Counted from the stretch's first letter, positions 1 through 5,665 are shown. The stretch: 5,665 bases of DNA from Loktanella sp. (GCA_003551805.1 PUNR01000031.1:1-5665); one strand, 5' to 3'. The notes: a model not told the origin generated them from the letters alone. A program made the numbers and translations.

Positions 1-664
1 CATCGCCGCCGCCCAGTTCTTCGGCGCTGACCACTTCCCCTGTCGCGGCCTTCACAAGCGGCGGGCCTGCCAGAAAGATCGTGCCTTGGTCGCGGACGAT
101 GATCGAAACATCGGCCATTGCAGGCACGTAAGCCCCGCCTGCGGTGCAGGACCCCATCACGACAGCGATCTGCGGAATGCCCAGCGCGGACATCTGCGCC
201 TGATTGTAAAAGATGCGCCCGAAATGATCGCGGTCGGGAAAGACCTCGTCCTGATTGGGCAGGTTCGCACCGCCGCTGTCGACCAGATAGACGCACGGCA
301 GGCGGCAGGCTTGGGCAATCTCTTGCGCGCGCAGGTGTTTCTTGACGGTCATCGGGTAATAGGTGCCGCCCTTCACGGTGGCATCGTTGCACACGACCAT
401 GACCTGCACACCGCCCACCAGACCCACGCCCGCGATCACGCCTGCGCAAGGGGCAGCGCCGTCGTAAAGCCCATGCGCCGCTGTTGCACCGATTTCCAGA
501 AACGGGCTACCGGGGTCAAGCAGGCTCGCCACACGGTCGCGCGGCAGCATCTTGCCACGGCTGACATGACGGTCGCGGGCTTTTTGCCCGCCACCAAGGG
601 CAGCAGCGGCAGCGGCGGCGCGGACATCGGCAAGGGCCGCTTCATGTAAGGCGCGGTCGGTCAT
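1..664 (-). CDS. mccB: Methylcrotonyl-CoA carboxylase, carboxyltransferase (beta) subunit, N-terminal part
   Basis: This is the biotin-dependent carboxyltransferase that moves CO2 from carboxybiotin to 3-methylcrotonyl-CoA, the step after isovaleryl-CoA dehydrogenase in leucine breakdown. It acts in the cytosol with a biotinylated alpha subunit. The gene is cut at the left edge: 221 residues are visible, against roughly 535 for the family. Hallmarks seen are NDATVKGGTYYPMTVKKHL (93-111), YLVDSGGANLPNQDEVFPDR (126-145), GSCTAGGAYVPAM (171-183) and LAGPPLVKAATGEVVSAEEL (198-217). These match methylcrotonyl-CoA carboxylase (LiuB type) better than propionyl- or acetyl-CoA carboxyltransferases. 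The ATG at 664 overlaps the stop of the 97-residue gene upstream by four bases; a weak GGA lies about eight bases before it. The N-terminus looks some 15-20 residues shorter than relatives I recall, and no in-frame upstream start restores the usual sequence. Function is near certain; the start is likely. Confidence 0.95.
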   Translation of the reverse strand, partial: MTDRALHEAALADVRAAAAAAALGGGQKARDRHVSRGKMLPRDRVASLLDPGSPFLEIGATAAHGLYDGAAPCAGVIAGVGLVGGVQVMVVCNDATVKGGTYYPMTVKKHLRAQEIAQACRLPCVYLVDSGGANLPNQDEVFPDRDHFGRIFYNQAQMSALGIPQIAVVMGSCTAGGAYVPAMADVSIIVRDQGTIFLAGPPLVKAATGEVVSAEELGGGD

Positions 665-954
665 ATCGCTGGTCCAGCGGGTTCGGGCAAAGCCTCGCCC
701 CTCGGGCCGACGTAGAAGGTCGTGGTCAGCCCGTTGGGGTTGGCGCAGTTGATGACCATGCGCACGGCAGGATCAGGATGCACGGTCGCGGCGCAATCGG
801 TCAGCGCCGCGCCCTCGCCCGCCATGCTGACGTAGATAGCAGCGTAACGGTTGATGATCTCGGTCTCACCCGGCACCTGGCCCATGCGGTAGCCCACGAT
901 CCCCGCGACCACGACCAACCCCGCGAAGGGGATGAAGAACATCCAGCGTCTCAT
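661..954 (-). CDS. Small membrane-anchored protein of unknown function in the leucine operon
   Basis: I do not recognise a family for this 97-residue protein. It begins with two arginines and a hydrophobic stretch at about residues 5-21 (FFIPFAGLVVVAGIVGY), which looks like an uncleaved signal anchor. The remaining 75 or so residues would then lie in the periplasm. They hold two cysteines, C54 and C70, that could form one disulfide, and a C-terminal half that looks like a small beta-rich domain (RMVINC, TTTFYVGPRG). The start at 954 is chosen because its ATG overlaps the stop of the LprI-like gene by four bases. A longer reading would only run into that gene. No Shine-Dalgarno is visible, so translation probably depends on coupling. 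Its own TGA overlaps the carboxylase ATG in the same way. The conserved spacing argues that it is a real gene; function is unknown. Confidence 0.8.
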   Translation of the reverse strand: MRRWMFFIPFAGLVVVAGIVGYRMGQVPGETEIINRYAAIYVSMAGEGAALTDCAATVHPDPAVRMVINCANPNGLTTTFYVGPRGEALPEPAGPAI

Positions 955-1433
955 GGCACGTTGTGATAATCGCGCAAGGCGAACGTCTGGGCCGCGGTCA
1001 TCTGCATCAGGCAATCGGCCCCCGCGATCTGGCGCATGGAGCCTGCACCCCAAGCACCATATTGCATCGCGCAATTGGCATCACGAAAGGCGATCCATGC
1101 GCGTTGGGCAGCCTGCACCTGATCGGCGCGCACGGCGAATTCGGGGAACAAGTCCACATCATCGGCATCCATCGCGCGGGCAAAGTCGCGCGCTGCGGCA
1201 TATTCGGTATTGAGCAGGGTATCCCAAGCCGCAGCTTCGCCCGCCAGACAGGACGACATGCCGAAAGTCGTCTCCCCATCCGGTTCCTCGGACATGCAAA
1301 GCCCGGCAGCCTCGCCGATGCACAGCATATCGCCACTGGCAAGGCAGGCATCCACCATCGGCGCATAAATCCAGTCGTCCTGCGCCAGTGCCCCGCAGGG
1401 CAGCAGCATCAGTGCAAGTGCGGCAATCCTCAT
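951..1433 (-). CDS. Exported LprI/DUF1311-family cysteine-rich protein
   Basis: This 160-residue protein carries a signal peptide (residues 1-18, ending ALAQ before DDW) and should be secreted to the periplasm. The mature part has six cysteines (C30, C38, C46, C62, C121, C141), an even number consistent with three disulfides. The C-terminal half shows the pattern of the LprI/DUF1311 family: a Cys followed by AAAWDTLLNTEY (68-79), then AQRAWIAFRDANC (109-121), a glycine-rich turn WGAGSM and C141 with a following TAAQTFALRDY helix. Some members of this family inhibit lysozyme; many have no known role, so inhibitor activity here is only a possibility. The ATG at 1433 overlaps the ivd stop by four bases, with GGGAG about eight bases upstream inside ivd, and its TGA overlaps the next gene. 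It is thus co-translated with leucine-degradation enzymes, an unexpected setting for an envelope protein. Confidence 0.88.
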   Translation of the reverse strand: MRIAALALMLLPCGALAQDDWIYAPMVDACLASGDMLCIGEAAGLCMSEEPDGETTFGMSSCLAGEAAAWDTLLNTEYAAARDFARAMDADDVDLFPEFAVRADQVQAAQRAWIAFRDANCAMQYGAWGAGSMRQIAGADCLMQMTAAQTFALRDYHNVP

Positions 1434-2593
1434 CCCATCGCTCCCATCATTTCACGGCCCACCAGCATACGCCGGATTTCCGATGTGCCTGCGCCGATTT
1501 CCATCAGCTTGGCGTCGCGGAACAGCCGTGCAACGGGGGCGTCGTTCAGGAACCCCGCCCCGCCCATCGCCTGCACGGCCTGATGCGCCTGTTTCATCGC
1601 CTCCTCGGAGGCATAAAGACAGCAGGCCGCTGCATCAGCCCGCGTGACAGTGCCACGGTCGCAGGCTTTCGCCACCTCGTAGACATAGGCGCGGGCGGAA
1701 TTCATCGCGGTGTACATATCCGCAATCTTGCCCTGCATCAGTTGGAAATTGCCGATAGGCTGGCCGAATTGCTTGCGTGACGCCAGATAGGGCATGATTT
1801 CATCCAGACAGGCCGCCATGATCCCCAGCCCGATCCCCGCCAGCACGACGCGTTCGTAATCGAGGCCGGACATCAGAACAGCAACGCCGCGCCCTTCCTC
1901 GCCCAGCACGTTTTCGAACGGCACCGCCACATCGTCGAAGATCAACTCCGCGGTATTGGACCCGCGCATCCCGAGCTTGTCAAAATGCGGGGACGTGCTG
2001 AAGCCGGTCATTTCCTTTTCGATCAGAAAGGCGGTGATGCCTTTGGAGCCCGCATCAGGGTCGGTCTTGGCATAGACGACCAGCGTGTCGGCGTCTGGCC
2101 CGTTGGTGATCCAGTATTTGTTTCCGTTCAGCCGGTAGTGATCGTTGCGCTTTTCGGCGCGGAGCGACATCGACACAACGTCGGACCCTGCCCCTGCCTC
2201 TGACATCGCGAGCGCACCGACATGGTCACCCGATATAAGGCGCGGCAGGTATTTCGCCTTTTGCGCCTCGGTCCCGTTCAGCTTGATCTGGTTGACGCAA
2301 AGGTTGGAATGCGCGCCATAGGACAAGCTGACGGATGCACTGGCGCGTGCGATTTCCTCGATCGCGACTGTATGGGCGAGGTAGGTCATGCCCGCGCCGC
2401 CATAGGATTCGTCCACCGTCACGCCAAGCAACCCCAACGCGCCCATTTCGCGCCACAAGGCGGCGGGAAATTGATTCTCCCGATCAATGCCCGCCGCCAT
2501 CGGCTTTAGCCGCGTCTGCGCCCAATCATGGACCATGTCGCGCAGGGCGTTCACATCCTCGCCCAGATCAAATGTCATGGACGCGTGAAACAT
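1430..2593 (-). CDS. ivd: Isovaleryl-CoA dehydrogenase
   Basis: This FAD-dependent acyl-CoA dehydrogenase oxidises isovaleryl-CoA to 3-methylcrotonyl-CoA in leucine catabolism and passes electrons to electron-transfer flavoprotein. The 387-residue length is normal. Family signatures are ALAMSEAGAGSD (127-138), YWITNG (160-165), RKQFGQPI (273-280), QAMGGAGF (341-348) and IGAGTSEIRR (366-375). The catalytic base can be assigned: E247 in LDYERVVLAG sits where isovaleryl-CoA dehydrogenases carry it. The position that is glutamate in medium-chain enzymes is alanine here (A368 in IGAGTS). This split separates isovaleryl- from straight-chain dehydrogenases. The start at 2593 (MFHASMTFDLGEDV) is the family start and has a strong GGGGGGAGAGGG upstream; the in-frame codons before it run through the putative operator. 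It is the first gene of an operon continuing through two small genes into mccB. Confidence 0.97.
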   Translation of the reverse strand: MFHASMTFDLGEDVNALRDMVHDWAQTRLKPMAAGIDRENQFPAALWREMGALGLLGVTVDESYGGAGMTYLAHTVAIEEIARASASVSLSYGAHSNLCVNQIKLNGTEAQKAKYLPRLISGDHVGALAMSEAGAGSDVVSMSLRAEKRNDHYRLNGNKYWITNGPDADTLVVYAKTDPDAGSKGITAFLIEKEMTGFSTSPHFDKLGMRGSNTAELIFDDVAVPFENVLGEEGRGVAVLMSGLDYERVVLAGIGLGIMAACLDEIMPYLASRKQFGQPIGNFQLMQGKIADMYTAMNSARAYVYEVAKACDRGTVTRADAAACCLYASEEAMKQAHQAVQAMGGAGFLNDAPVARLFRDAKLMEIGAGTSEIRRMLVGREMMGAMG

Positions 2594-2595
2594 CG

Positions 2596-2607
2596 CCCTC
2601 TCCCCCC
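2596..2607 (-). promoter_or_regulatory. Ribosome binding site of ivd
   Basis: On the minus strand GGGGGGAGAGGG lies immediately upstream of the ATG at 2593, with the GGAG core six bases away. It is purine-only and strong. It decides the ATG at 2593 over the in-frame position at 2629 further upstream. Confidence 0.7.
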
Positions 2608-2614
2608 GCTTAAT

Positions 2615-2628
2615 TGAACGCTTGTTCA
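2615..2628. promoter_or_regulatory. Inverted repeat, candidate operator of the leucine operon
   Basis: TGAAC-GCTT-GTTCA is a perfect five-base inverted repeat with a four-base spacer. It lies 22 bases upstream of the ivd start and directly downstream of a candidate -10 element, so it would cover the transcription start. This is where a repressor would act. Size and symmetry suit a dimeric TetR- or MerR-type regulator, both of which are known to control branched-chain amino-acid degradation genes in Proteobacteria. No regulator gene is in the window, so the partner is unknown. A five-base arm can arise by chance; position is the main support. Confidence 0.4.
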
Positions 2629-2658
2629 TTTGTAGGCGTCGGACCTGTGCCCTGTCGA
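2629..2658 (-). promoter_or_regulatory. Candidate sigma-70-type promoter of ivd
   Basis: On the minus strand TCGACA (2658-2653, five of six to TTGACA) is followed after 18 bases by TACAAA (2634-2629, four of six to TATAAT). The -35 begins just after the aminotransferase stop codon, so the promoter occupies the whole 66-base gap before ivd. The match is moderate and made by eye. Confidence 0.35.
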
Positions 2659-2659
2659 G

Positions 2660-3856
2660 TCATTTCTGCGCTTGAAATACCGCGCTGACCTCGGCGCGGA
2701 TGATCCGCGCGATCAGGGCGCAATCGTCCAGGGTAAAGGTCAGAGGCAGGCGCATGTCGATGATCCCCGCCAGCACGCGGTCGGTTGCGGGCATCGGCGT
2801 GCTGGGGGCATAGCGCCAAGAGTCATAACGCGAGGTGAAGCCGACAGGGTCGCTGCGGCCGAACCATTTCAGCTCGACCCCGCGGGCGGCGCAGCGGGCC
2901 AACACTTCCGTGATCGCCTCTGGCGTCCAATCCAGCAGCAGGAACTGAAAGGACGATGCGACAAAACCTTCGCGCCTGTCGCGCTGCGGCAGATACAGGC
3001 CCGGGGTATCGGCCAGCCCGTCCTGCAACACTGCATAGCGCGCGTTCCACCGTGCGGCCTGCGCGGGCAGATCGGCCAGTTGCGGCCGCAGGATGGCGGC
3101 GCGCAGATTATCCATCCGGCCAGAGATATTAGGGGTGTCATAACGGATATCGGCAAAGATTTCGGGCGGCGGCGCGGCACGGTGGGTGTGATACAGCATG
3201 TAACTGCCCGACAGCATGATCGCCCGCGCCATGGCCTGCGCATCATCGCTGACCAACAGCCCGCCTTCGCCGGAATTGATGTGCTTATAGGTCTGGGTGG
3301 AATAGCAGCCGAACCGCCCCCAACGACCGCTGGCGATACCGTCCCATGTGGCCCCCATCGTATGGGCGCAATCCTCGATCACCGTGACACCTGCCGCATC
3401 GCAGATCGCCATCAGCCGCGCCATATCGCAGATATGCCCGCGCATATGGGACAAAAGCAGCACCCGCGCCTGCCCGATTTTGGCTTGCAGATCATCGAAA
3501 TCAATCACCAGATCAGCGGTGGTGCCGACAAAGACCGGCACCGCCCCAACCGCCGCAATCGCCCCCGGCACAGGGGCCAGCGTAAAGGCATTGGTCAGCA
3601 CCTTGTCGCCGTGCCCGACCCCGCAGGCCCGCAGTGCCGTGGTCATCGCATAGCCGCCAGAGGCCACAGCAAGGCAATATTGCGCCCCCGTCGCTGCGGC
3701 GAATTCCTGTTCCAGCAGCACGGTCTCGGCCACCTCATCGCCTGCGGTGTTATAACGGTGCAGACGGCCATGCTGCATGACCGCTGTCGCGGCGGCAATG
3801 GCGGCGGGGGGAATCGGTTCTTGCTGGGTGAAACTGCCGGTGAAATCTGTGGTCAT
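2660..3856 (-). CDS. DegT/DnrJ/EryC1/StrS-family PLP-dependent aminotransferase, substrate unknown
   Basis: This 398-residue protein has the fold-type I layout of the DegT family, whose members mostly transfer an amino group from glutamate or glutamine to keto-sugars. The PLP lysine is K191 in STQTYKHINSGEGG (186-199). The aspartate that contacts the PLP ring nitrogen is D162 in VIEDCAHTMGA (159-169). The phosphate-binding segment is ASGGYAMTTALRACGVG (65-81), where most relatives have SGT. A conserved-looking SHMRGHICDM segment lies at 136-145 and GRMDNLRAAIL at 246-256. Unlike most relatives it has no visible sugar-nucleotide or polysaccharide neighbours; it follows gph and precedes ivd. 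ATG at 3856 is preferred because MTTDFTGSFTQQEP fits relatives, although its Shine-Dalgarno is poor. A TTG at 3892 with GGATAGGGA upstream would add 12 residues. Class is certain; substrate cannot be told. Confidence 0.9.
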   Translation of the reverse strand: MTTDFTGSFTQQEPIPPAAIAAATAVMQHGRLHRYNTAGDEVAETVLLEQEFAAATGAQYCLAVASGGYAMTTALRACGVGHGDKVLTNAFTLAPVPGAIAAVGAVPVFVGTTADLVIDFDDLQAKIGQARVLLLSHMRGHICDMARLMAICDAAGVTVIEDCAHTMGATWDGIASGRWGRFGCYSTQTYKHINSGEGGLLVSDDAQAMARAIMLSGSYMLYHTHRAAPPPEIFADIRYDTPNISGRMDNLRAAILRPQLADLPAQAARWNARYAVLQDGLADTPGLYLPQRDRREGFVASSFQFLLLDWTPEAITEVLARCAARGVELKWFGRSDPVGFTSRYDSWRYAPSTPMPATDRVLAGIIDMRLPLTFTLDDCALIARIIRAEVSAVFQAQK

Positions 3857-3895
3857 GGACCGAGTGTGAAACCCGCCCCCCCTGCCGGTCAATCC

Positions 3896-4558
3896 CTATC
3901 CGATCAGCCGTGCCACGACATCGGGCAGATCATCGAAACGGTCGATGGTCGCATCTGCATCAAGCGTCAGCACGGTATCGCGGCCCGGCCCGAAAGTGAC
4001 CAGCACCGACGGCACACCGGCATTGCGCGCAGTGTCGCGGTCGGTGATTGTATCGCCCACCAGCAATGACCGCGCGGGATCTCCGCCTGCACGGCGCACC
4101 GCCTCGATATGATGGGCGGGATCGGGTTTGCGTACAGGCAAGGTATCGGCCCCGATCAGGGATGCAAACTGGTCGCGCACCCCAAGGCTGCGCATCAGCG
4201 TTTCGGCCAGTCCTGCTGGTTTGTTGGTGGCGATGCCCACGGCGTAGCCAGCAGATTTCAGCACCTCGACCGCGTCCATCGCACCGGGATACATCACGGT
4301 ATGGGTGTCGATCGCATCGGCATAGGCCGTCAACAGGACGGGATACTGCGCATCGACCAGCGCCTCGTCAACATCGCCCAGCCGCGAAAAGCCCAGCCGC
4401 AGCATCGCGCGCCCGCCGCATAGGGCAGTGGCTGCATCCTGTGCATGGACAAGCAGATCGCCATGCCCCAGACCCTGAAAACAATGGTTTGCCGCCGCGA
4501 TCAGATCGCCGCTGGTATCGGCAAGCGTGCCGTCGAGGTCGAAAATCACTGTGCGCAT
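3896..4558 (-). CDS. gph: HAD-family phosphatase, probable phosphoglycolate phosphatase
   Basis: This 220-residue cytosolic enzyme has all four haloacid dehalogenase motifs. Motif I is FDLDGTLADT (6-15) with nucleophile D7 and acid/base D9. Motif II is T111 in IATNKPAGL. Motif III is K144 in VRKPDP. Motif IV is LLVGDTITD with metal ligands D169 and D173. An alpha-helical cap is inserted between motifs I and II (about 15-90). The motif set, LADT/SGDL start and GDTITDRDTARNAG match phosphoglycolate phosphatases, which remove 2-phosphoglycolate from oxygenase activity or DNA repair. Related sugar phosphatases look similar, so the substrate is less sure than the class. The ATG at 4558 starts directly at motif I and has AAAGG six bases upstream; longer in-frame readings extend through the intergenic region into glmU antisense and are not credible. 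It is transcribed divergently from glmU and probably together with the downstream aminotransferase. Confidence 0.9.
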   Translation of the reverse strand: MRTVIFDLDGTLADTSGDLIAAANHCFQGLGHGDLLVHAQDAATALCGGRAMLRLGFSRLGDVDEALVDAQYPVLLTAYADAIDTHTVMYPGAMDAVEVLKSAGYAVGIATNKPAGLAETLMRSLGVRDQFASLIGADTLPVRKPDPAHHIEAVRRAGGDPARSLLVGDTITDRDTARNAGVPSVLVTFGPGRDTVLTLDADATIDRFDDLPDVVARLIG

Positions 4559-4564
4559 GGGCGG

Positions 4565-4570
4565 CCTTTC
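4565..4570 (-). promoter_or_regulatory. Ribosome binding site of gph
   Basis: GAAAGG on the minus strand ends six bases before the ATG at 4558. It supports the short reading that begins with MRTVIFDLDGT rather than any upstream in-frame start. Confidence 0.6.
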
Positions 4571-4593
4571 GCGGATGGGGTGCTGCCCCCCTT

Positions 4594-4609
4594 CTGTAAC
4601 GTGCTGTAA
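4594..4609. repeat. Direct repeat CTGTAA, ten-base period
   Basis: CTGTAA occurs at 4594-4599 and again at 4604-4609 with cgtg between. The period of ten bases puts both copies on the same face of the helix. It sits within the gph-glmU divergent region, overlapping the candidate gph promoter. It could bind a tandem regulator or be chance. Confidence 0.35.
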
Positions 4610-4682
4610 ACTGATGTGAAGCCCCTTGGCCTTGTGATACCCGCAAATGGCGGTAGAAGACGCAAAACAACTTGGGGCAGAC

Positions 4683-5665
4683 ATGACAACCGCATTGATT
4701 ATCCTTGGCGCCGGACTTGGCACGCGCATGAATTCCGACCTGCCCAAGGTGCTGCACCAGATCGCAGGTGCGCCCATGCTGGTGCATGCGATGCAGGCAG
4801 GCCAGTCGCTGGACCCCGCGCGCTGCGTCGTCGTGGCCGGATACGAGGCCGCACAGGTCGAAAAAGCAGCCCTTGCCTATGATCCTGATGTGACCGTCGT
4901 CGTACAGGACGCACAGCTTGGCACCGCCCATGCCGTGGCACAGGCCAAAGCGACGCTGGCCGATTTCGACGGTGACGCGCTGGTGCTATATGGTGACACG
5001 CCTTTCATCCGCCCCGATACGTTGGCTGCGATGATCGAGGCACGGCAGACGCATGATATCGTCGTGCTCGGGTTTCAGGCCGAAGACCCCGCGCGCTATG
5101 GCCGCCTTGTCATGCAAGGCGATGCACTTGACCGGATCGTGGAGTTCAAGGATGCGACAGACGCCGAACGCGCCATCACCCTGTGCAACAGCGGTGTGAT
5201 CGCCGCCGACAATGCCACTTTGTTCAGCCTGATCGACGCTGTGGGCAATGATAATGCTGCTGGCGAATATTATCTGACCGATGTCGTGGCCCTTGCCCGC
5301 GCGCGCGGATTGACCGCTACCGTGGTGGAATGTGCCGAAGCTGAAACCCTTGGCATCAATTCCCGCTTTGAACTCGCTCAGGCAGAGGCGGTGTTCCAGA
5401 ACATCGCCCGCATGACTGCGTTAGAGGATGGCGTGACCCTGACCGCCCCCGAAACCGTCTATTTCGCCTATGACACGGTGATTGGCCGTGATGCGGTGGT
5501 CGAACCCAATGTCGTCTTCGGCCCCGGTGTCACGGTCGAATCCGGTGCCACGATCCGTGCGTTTTCACATCTGGAAGGTTGCCATGTCTCGCGCGGTGCG
5601 GTTGTCGGCCCATACGCACGCCTGCGCCCCGGCGCGGAACTGGCGGAAAACACCCGTGTCGGCAA
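4683..5665 (+). CDS. glmU: Bifunctional N-acetylglucosamine-1-phosphate uridyltransferase / glucosamine-1-phosphate acetyltransferase, N-terminal part
   Basis: GlmU acetylates glucosamine-1-phosphate and then couples it to UTP, giving UDP-N-acetylglucosamine for peptidoglycan and lipid A. The window holds 327 residues of about 450; the gene runs off the right edge. The uridyltransferase domain (1-230) has GAGLGTRMNSDLPKVLH (9-25) with R15 and K22, QDAQLGTAHAV (75-85), metal ligand D105 in LYGDTP, G140 in RYGRL, E154 in VEFKDA, N169 in CNSG and N226 in GINSRFEL. All match known nucleotide, sugar or metal contacts of the Escherichia coli enzyme. From about 260 the hexapeptide-repeat left-handed beta-helix begins (VIGRDAVVEPNVVFGPGVTV), reaching YARLRPGAEL at 311-320; the acetyltransferase histidine lies beyond the window. 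The usual LAAG is LGAG here, a mild change. ATG at 4683 has GGGG close upstream. In relatives glmS often follows, which cannot be checked here. Confidence 0.97.
   Translation, partial: MTTALIILGAGLGTRMNSDLPKVLHQIAGAPMLVHAMQAGQSLDPARCVVVAGYEAAQVEKAALAYDPDVTVVVQDAQLGTAHAVAQAKATLADFDGDALVLYGDTPFIRPDTLAAMIEARQTHDIVVLGFQAEDPARYGRLVMQGDALDRIVEFKDATDAERAITLCNSGVIAADNATLFSLIDAVGNDNAAGEYYLTDVVALARARGLTATVVECAEAETLGINSRFELAQAEAVFQNIARMTALEDGVTLTAPETVYFAYDTVIGRDAVVEPNVVFGPGVTVESGATIRAFSHLEGCHVSRGAVVGPYARLRPGAELAENTRVG

Larger units (their letters stand above)
4559..4682. promoter_or_regulatory. Divergent promoter region between gph and glmU
   Basis: These 124 bases separate two genes read away from each other, so both promoters should be here. 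For glmU a weak candidate is TTGTGA (4632-4637), 16 bases, then TAGAAG (4654-4659), four of six matches each. For gph on the minus strand TTCACA (4619-4614), five of six, is followed after 16 bases by a poor TACAGA. A direct repeat CTGTAA-cgtg-CTGTAA (4594-4609) lies between them. A GGGG four to seven bases upstream of the glmU ATG is a modest ribosome binding site. The region is certain to be regulatory; the individual elements are not. Confidence 0.5.

Noticed and set aside
86..649. A 187-codon open frame on the plus strand opposite mccB
   Set aside because: The minus strand encodes highly conserved carboxyltransferase sequence throughout; the plus translation has no domain features and no ribosome binding site.
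963..1583. A 206-codon open frame on the plus strand across the LprI-like gene and the end of ivd
   Set aside because: It crosses the overlap of two well-supported minus-strand genes and reads as low-complexity His/Arg/Ile-rich sequence.
2594..2659. A terminator between the aminotransferase and ivd
   Set aside because: No GC-rich stem followed by a T-run is seen in either orientation; the only symmetric element is the short TGAAC/GTTCA repeat, better explained as an operator.
2672..4069. A 465-codon open frame on the plus strand opposite the aminotransferase and gph
   Set aside because: It lies antisense to two genes with full catalytic motifs, spans their junction, and its translation is rich in Arg, His, Gln and Gly with no recognisable domain. 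This is the usual shadow of GC-biased codon use.
4577..4589. GGGG-tgctg-CCCC as a possible hairpin or terminator upstream of gph
   Set aside because: The stem is only four base pairs, there is no U-run, and the position between divergent promoters and the gph start is wrong for a terminator.
4368..4931. A 187-codon open frame on the minus strand covering the gph start, the intergenic region and glmU antisense
   Set aside because: It overlaps the conserved starts of both gph and glmU in other frames and has no recognisable motif.
1..5665. Defence, toxin-antitoxin, CRISPR, phage or insertion-sequence content
   Set aside because: All coding sequence is accounted for by metabolic and small envelope genes in one consistent codon style; no terminal repeats, transposase, spacer arrays or toxin-like pairs are seen.

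Overview
The window looks like chromosomal DNA of a GC-rich alphaproteobacterium, most likely a member of the Rhodobacteraceae (Roseobacter group, for example Loktanella/Yoonia-like). This rests on the high GC third positions, the tight packing and the character of the isovaleryl-CoA dehydrogenase, methylcrotonyl-CoA carboxylase and GlmU proteins. The genus is a guess. There are seven protein-coding genes, two of them cut by the window edges. I see no RNA gene, mobile element, CRISPR array or gene-free stretch longer than about 125 bases.

Left part (1-2660, all minus strand): a leucine-degradation operon read right to left. It starts with ivd (isovaleryl-CoA dehydrogenase, start at 2593). An LprI/DUF1311-type exported cysteine-rich protein (951-1433) follows, then an unrecognised 97-residue membrane-anchored protein (661-954), then the N-terminal part of the methylcrotonyl-CoA carboxylase carboxyltransferase subunit (1-664). 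Every junction from ivd to the carboxylase is a 4-base ATGA stop/start overlap, so the two envelope proteins are built into the same translationally coupled unit as two consecutive leucine-pathway enzymes. A candidate promoter with a TGAAC-N4-GTTCA inverted repeat next to its -10 element lies just upstream of ivd.

Middle part (2660-4558, minus strand): a HAD-family phosphatase resembling phosphoglycolate phosphatase (gph), followed after a short gap by a DegT/DnrJ/EryC1/StrS-type PLP aminotransferase with no sugar-biosynthesis neighbours. They probably form a short operon read towards ivd. I see no clear terminator between the aminotransferase and ivd, so read-through is possible.

Right part (4559-5665): a 124-base divergent intergenic region separates gph from glmU on the plus strand. 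GlmU makes UDP-N-acetylglucosamine for cell-wall synthesis and runs off the right edge with 327 residues visible.

Most of the window is ordinary core metabolism. The items most worth a second look are the two small exported or membrane proteins inside the leucine operon, the orphan aminotransferase, and the palindrome at the ivd promoter. I did not find convincing evidence for a wholly new biological system.
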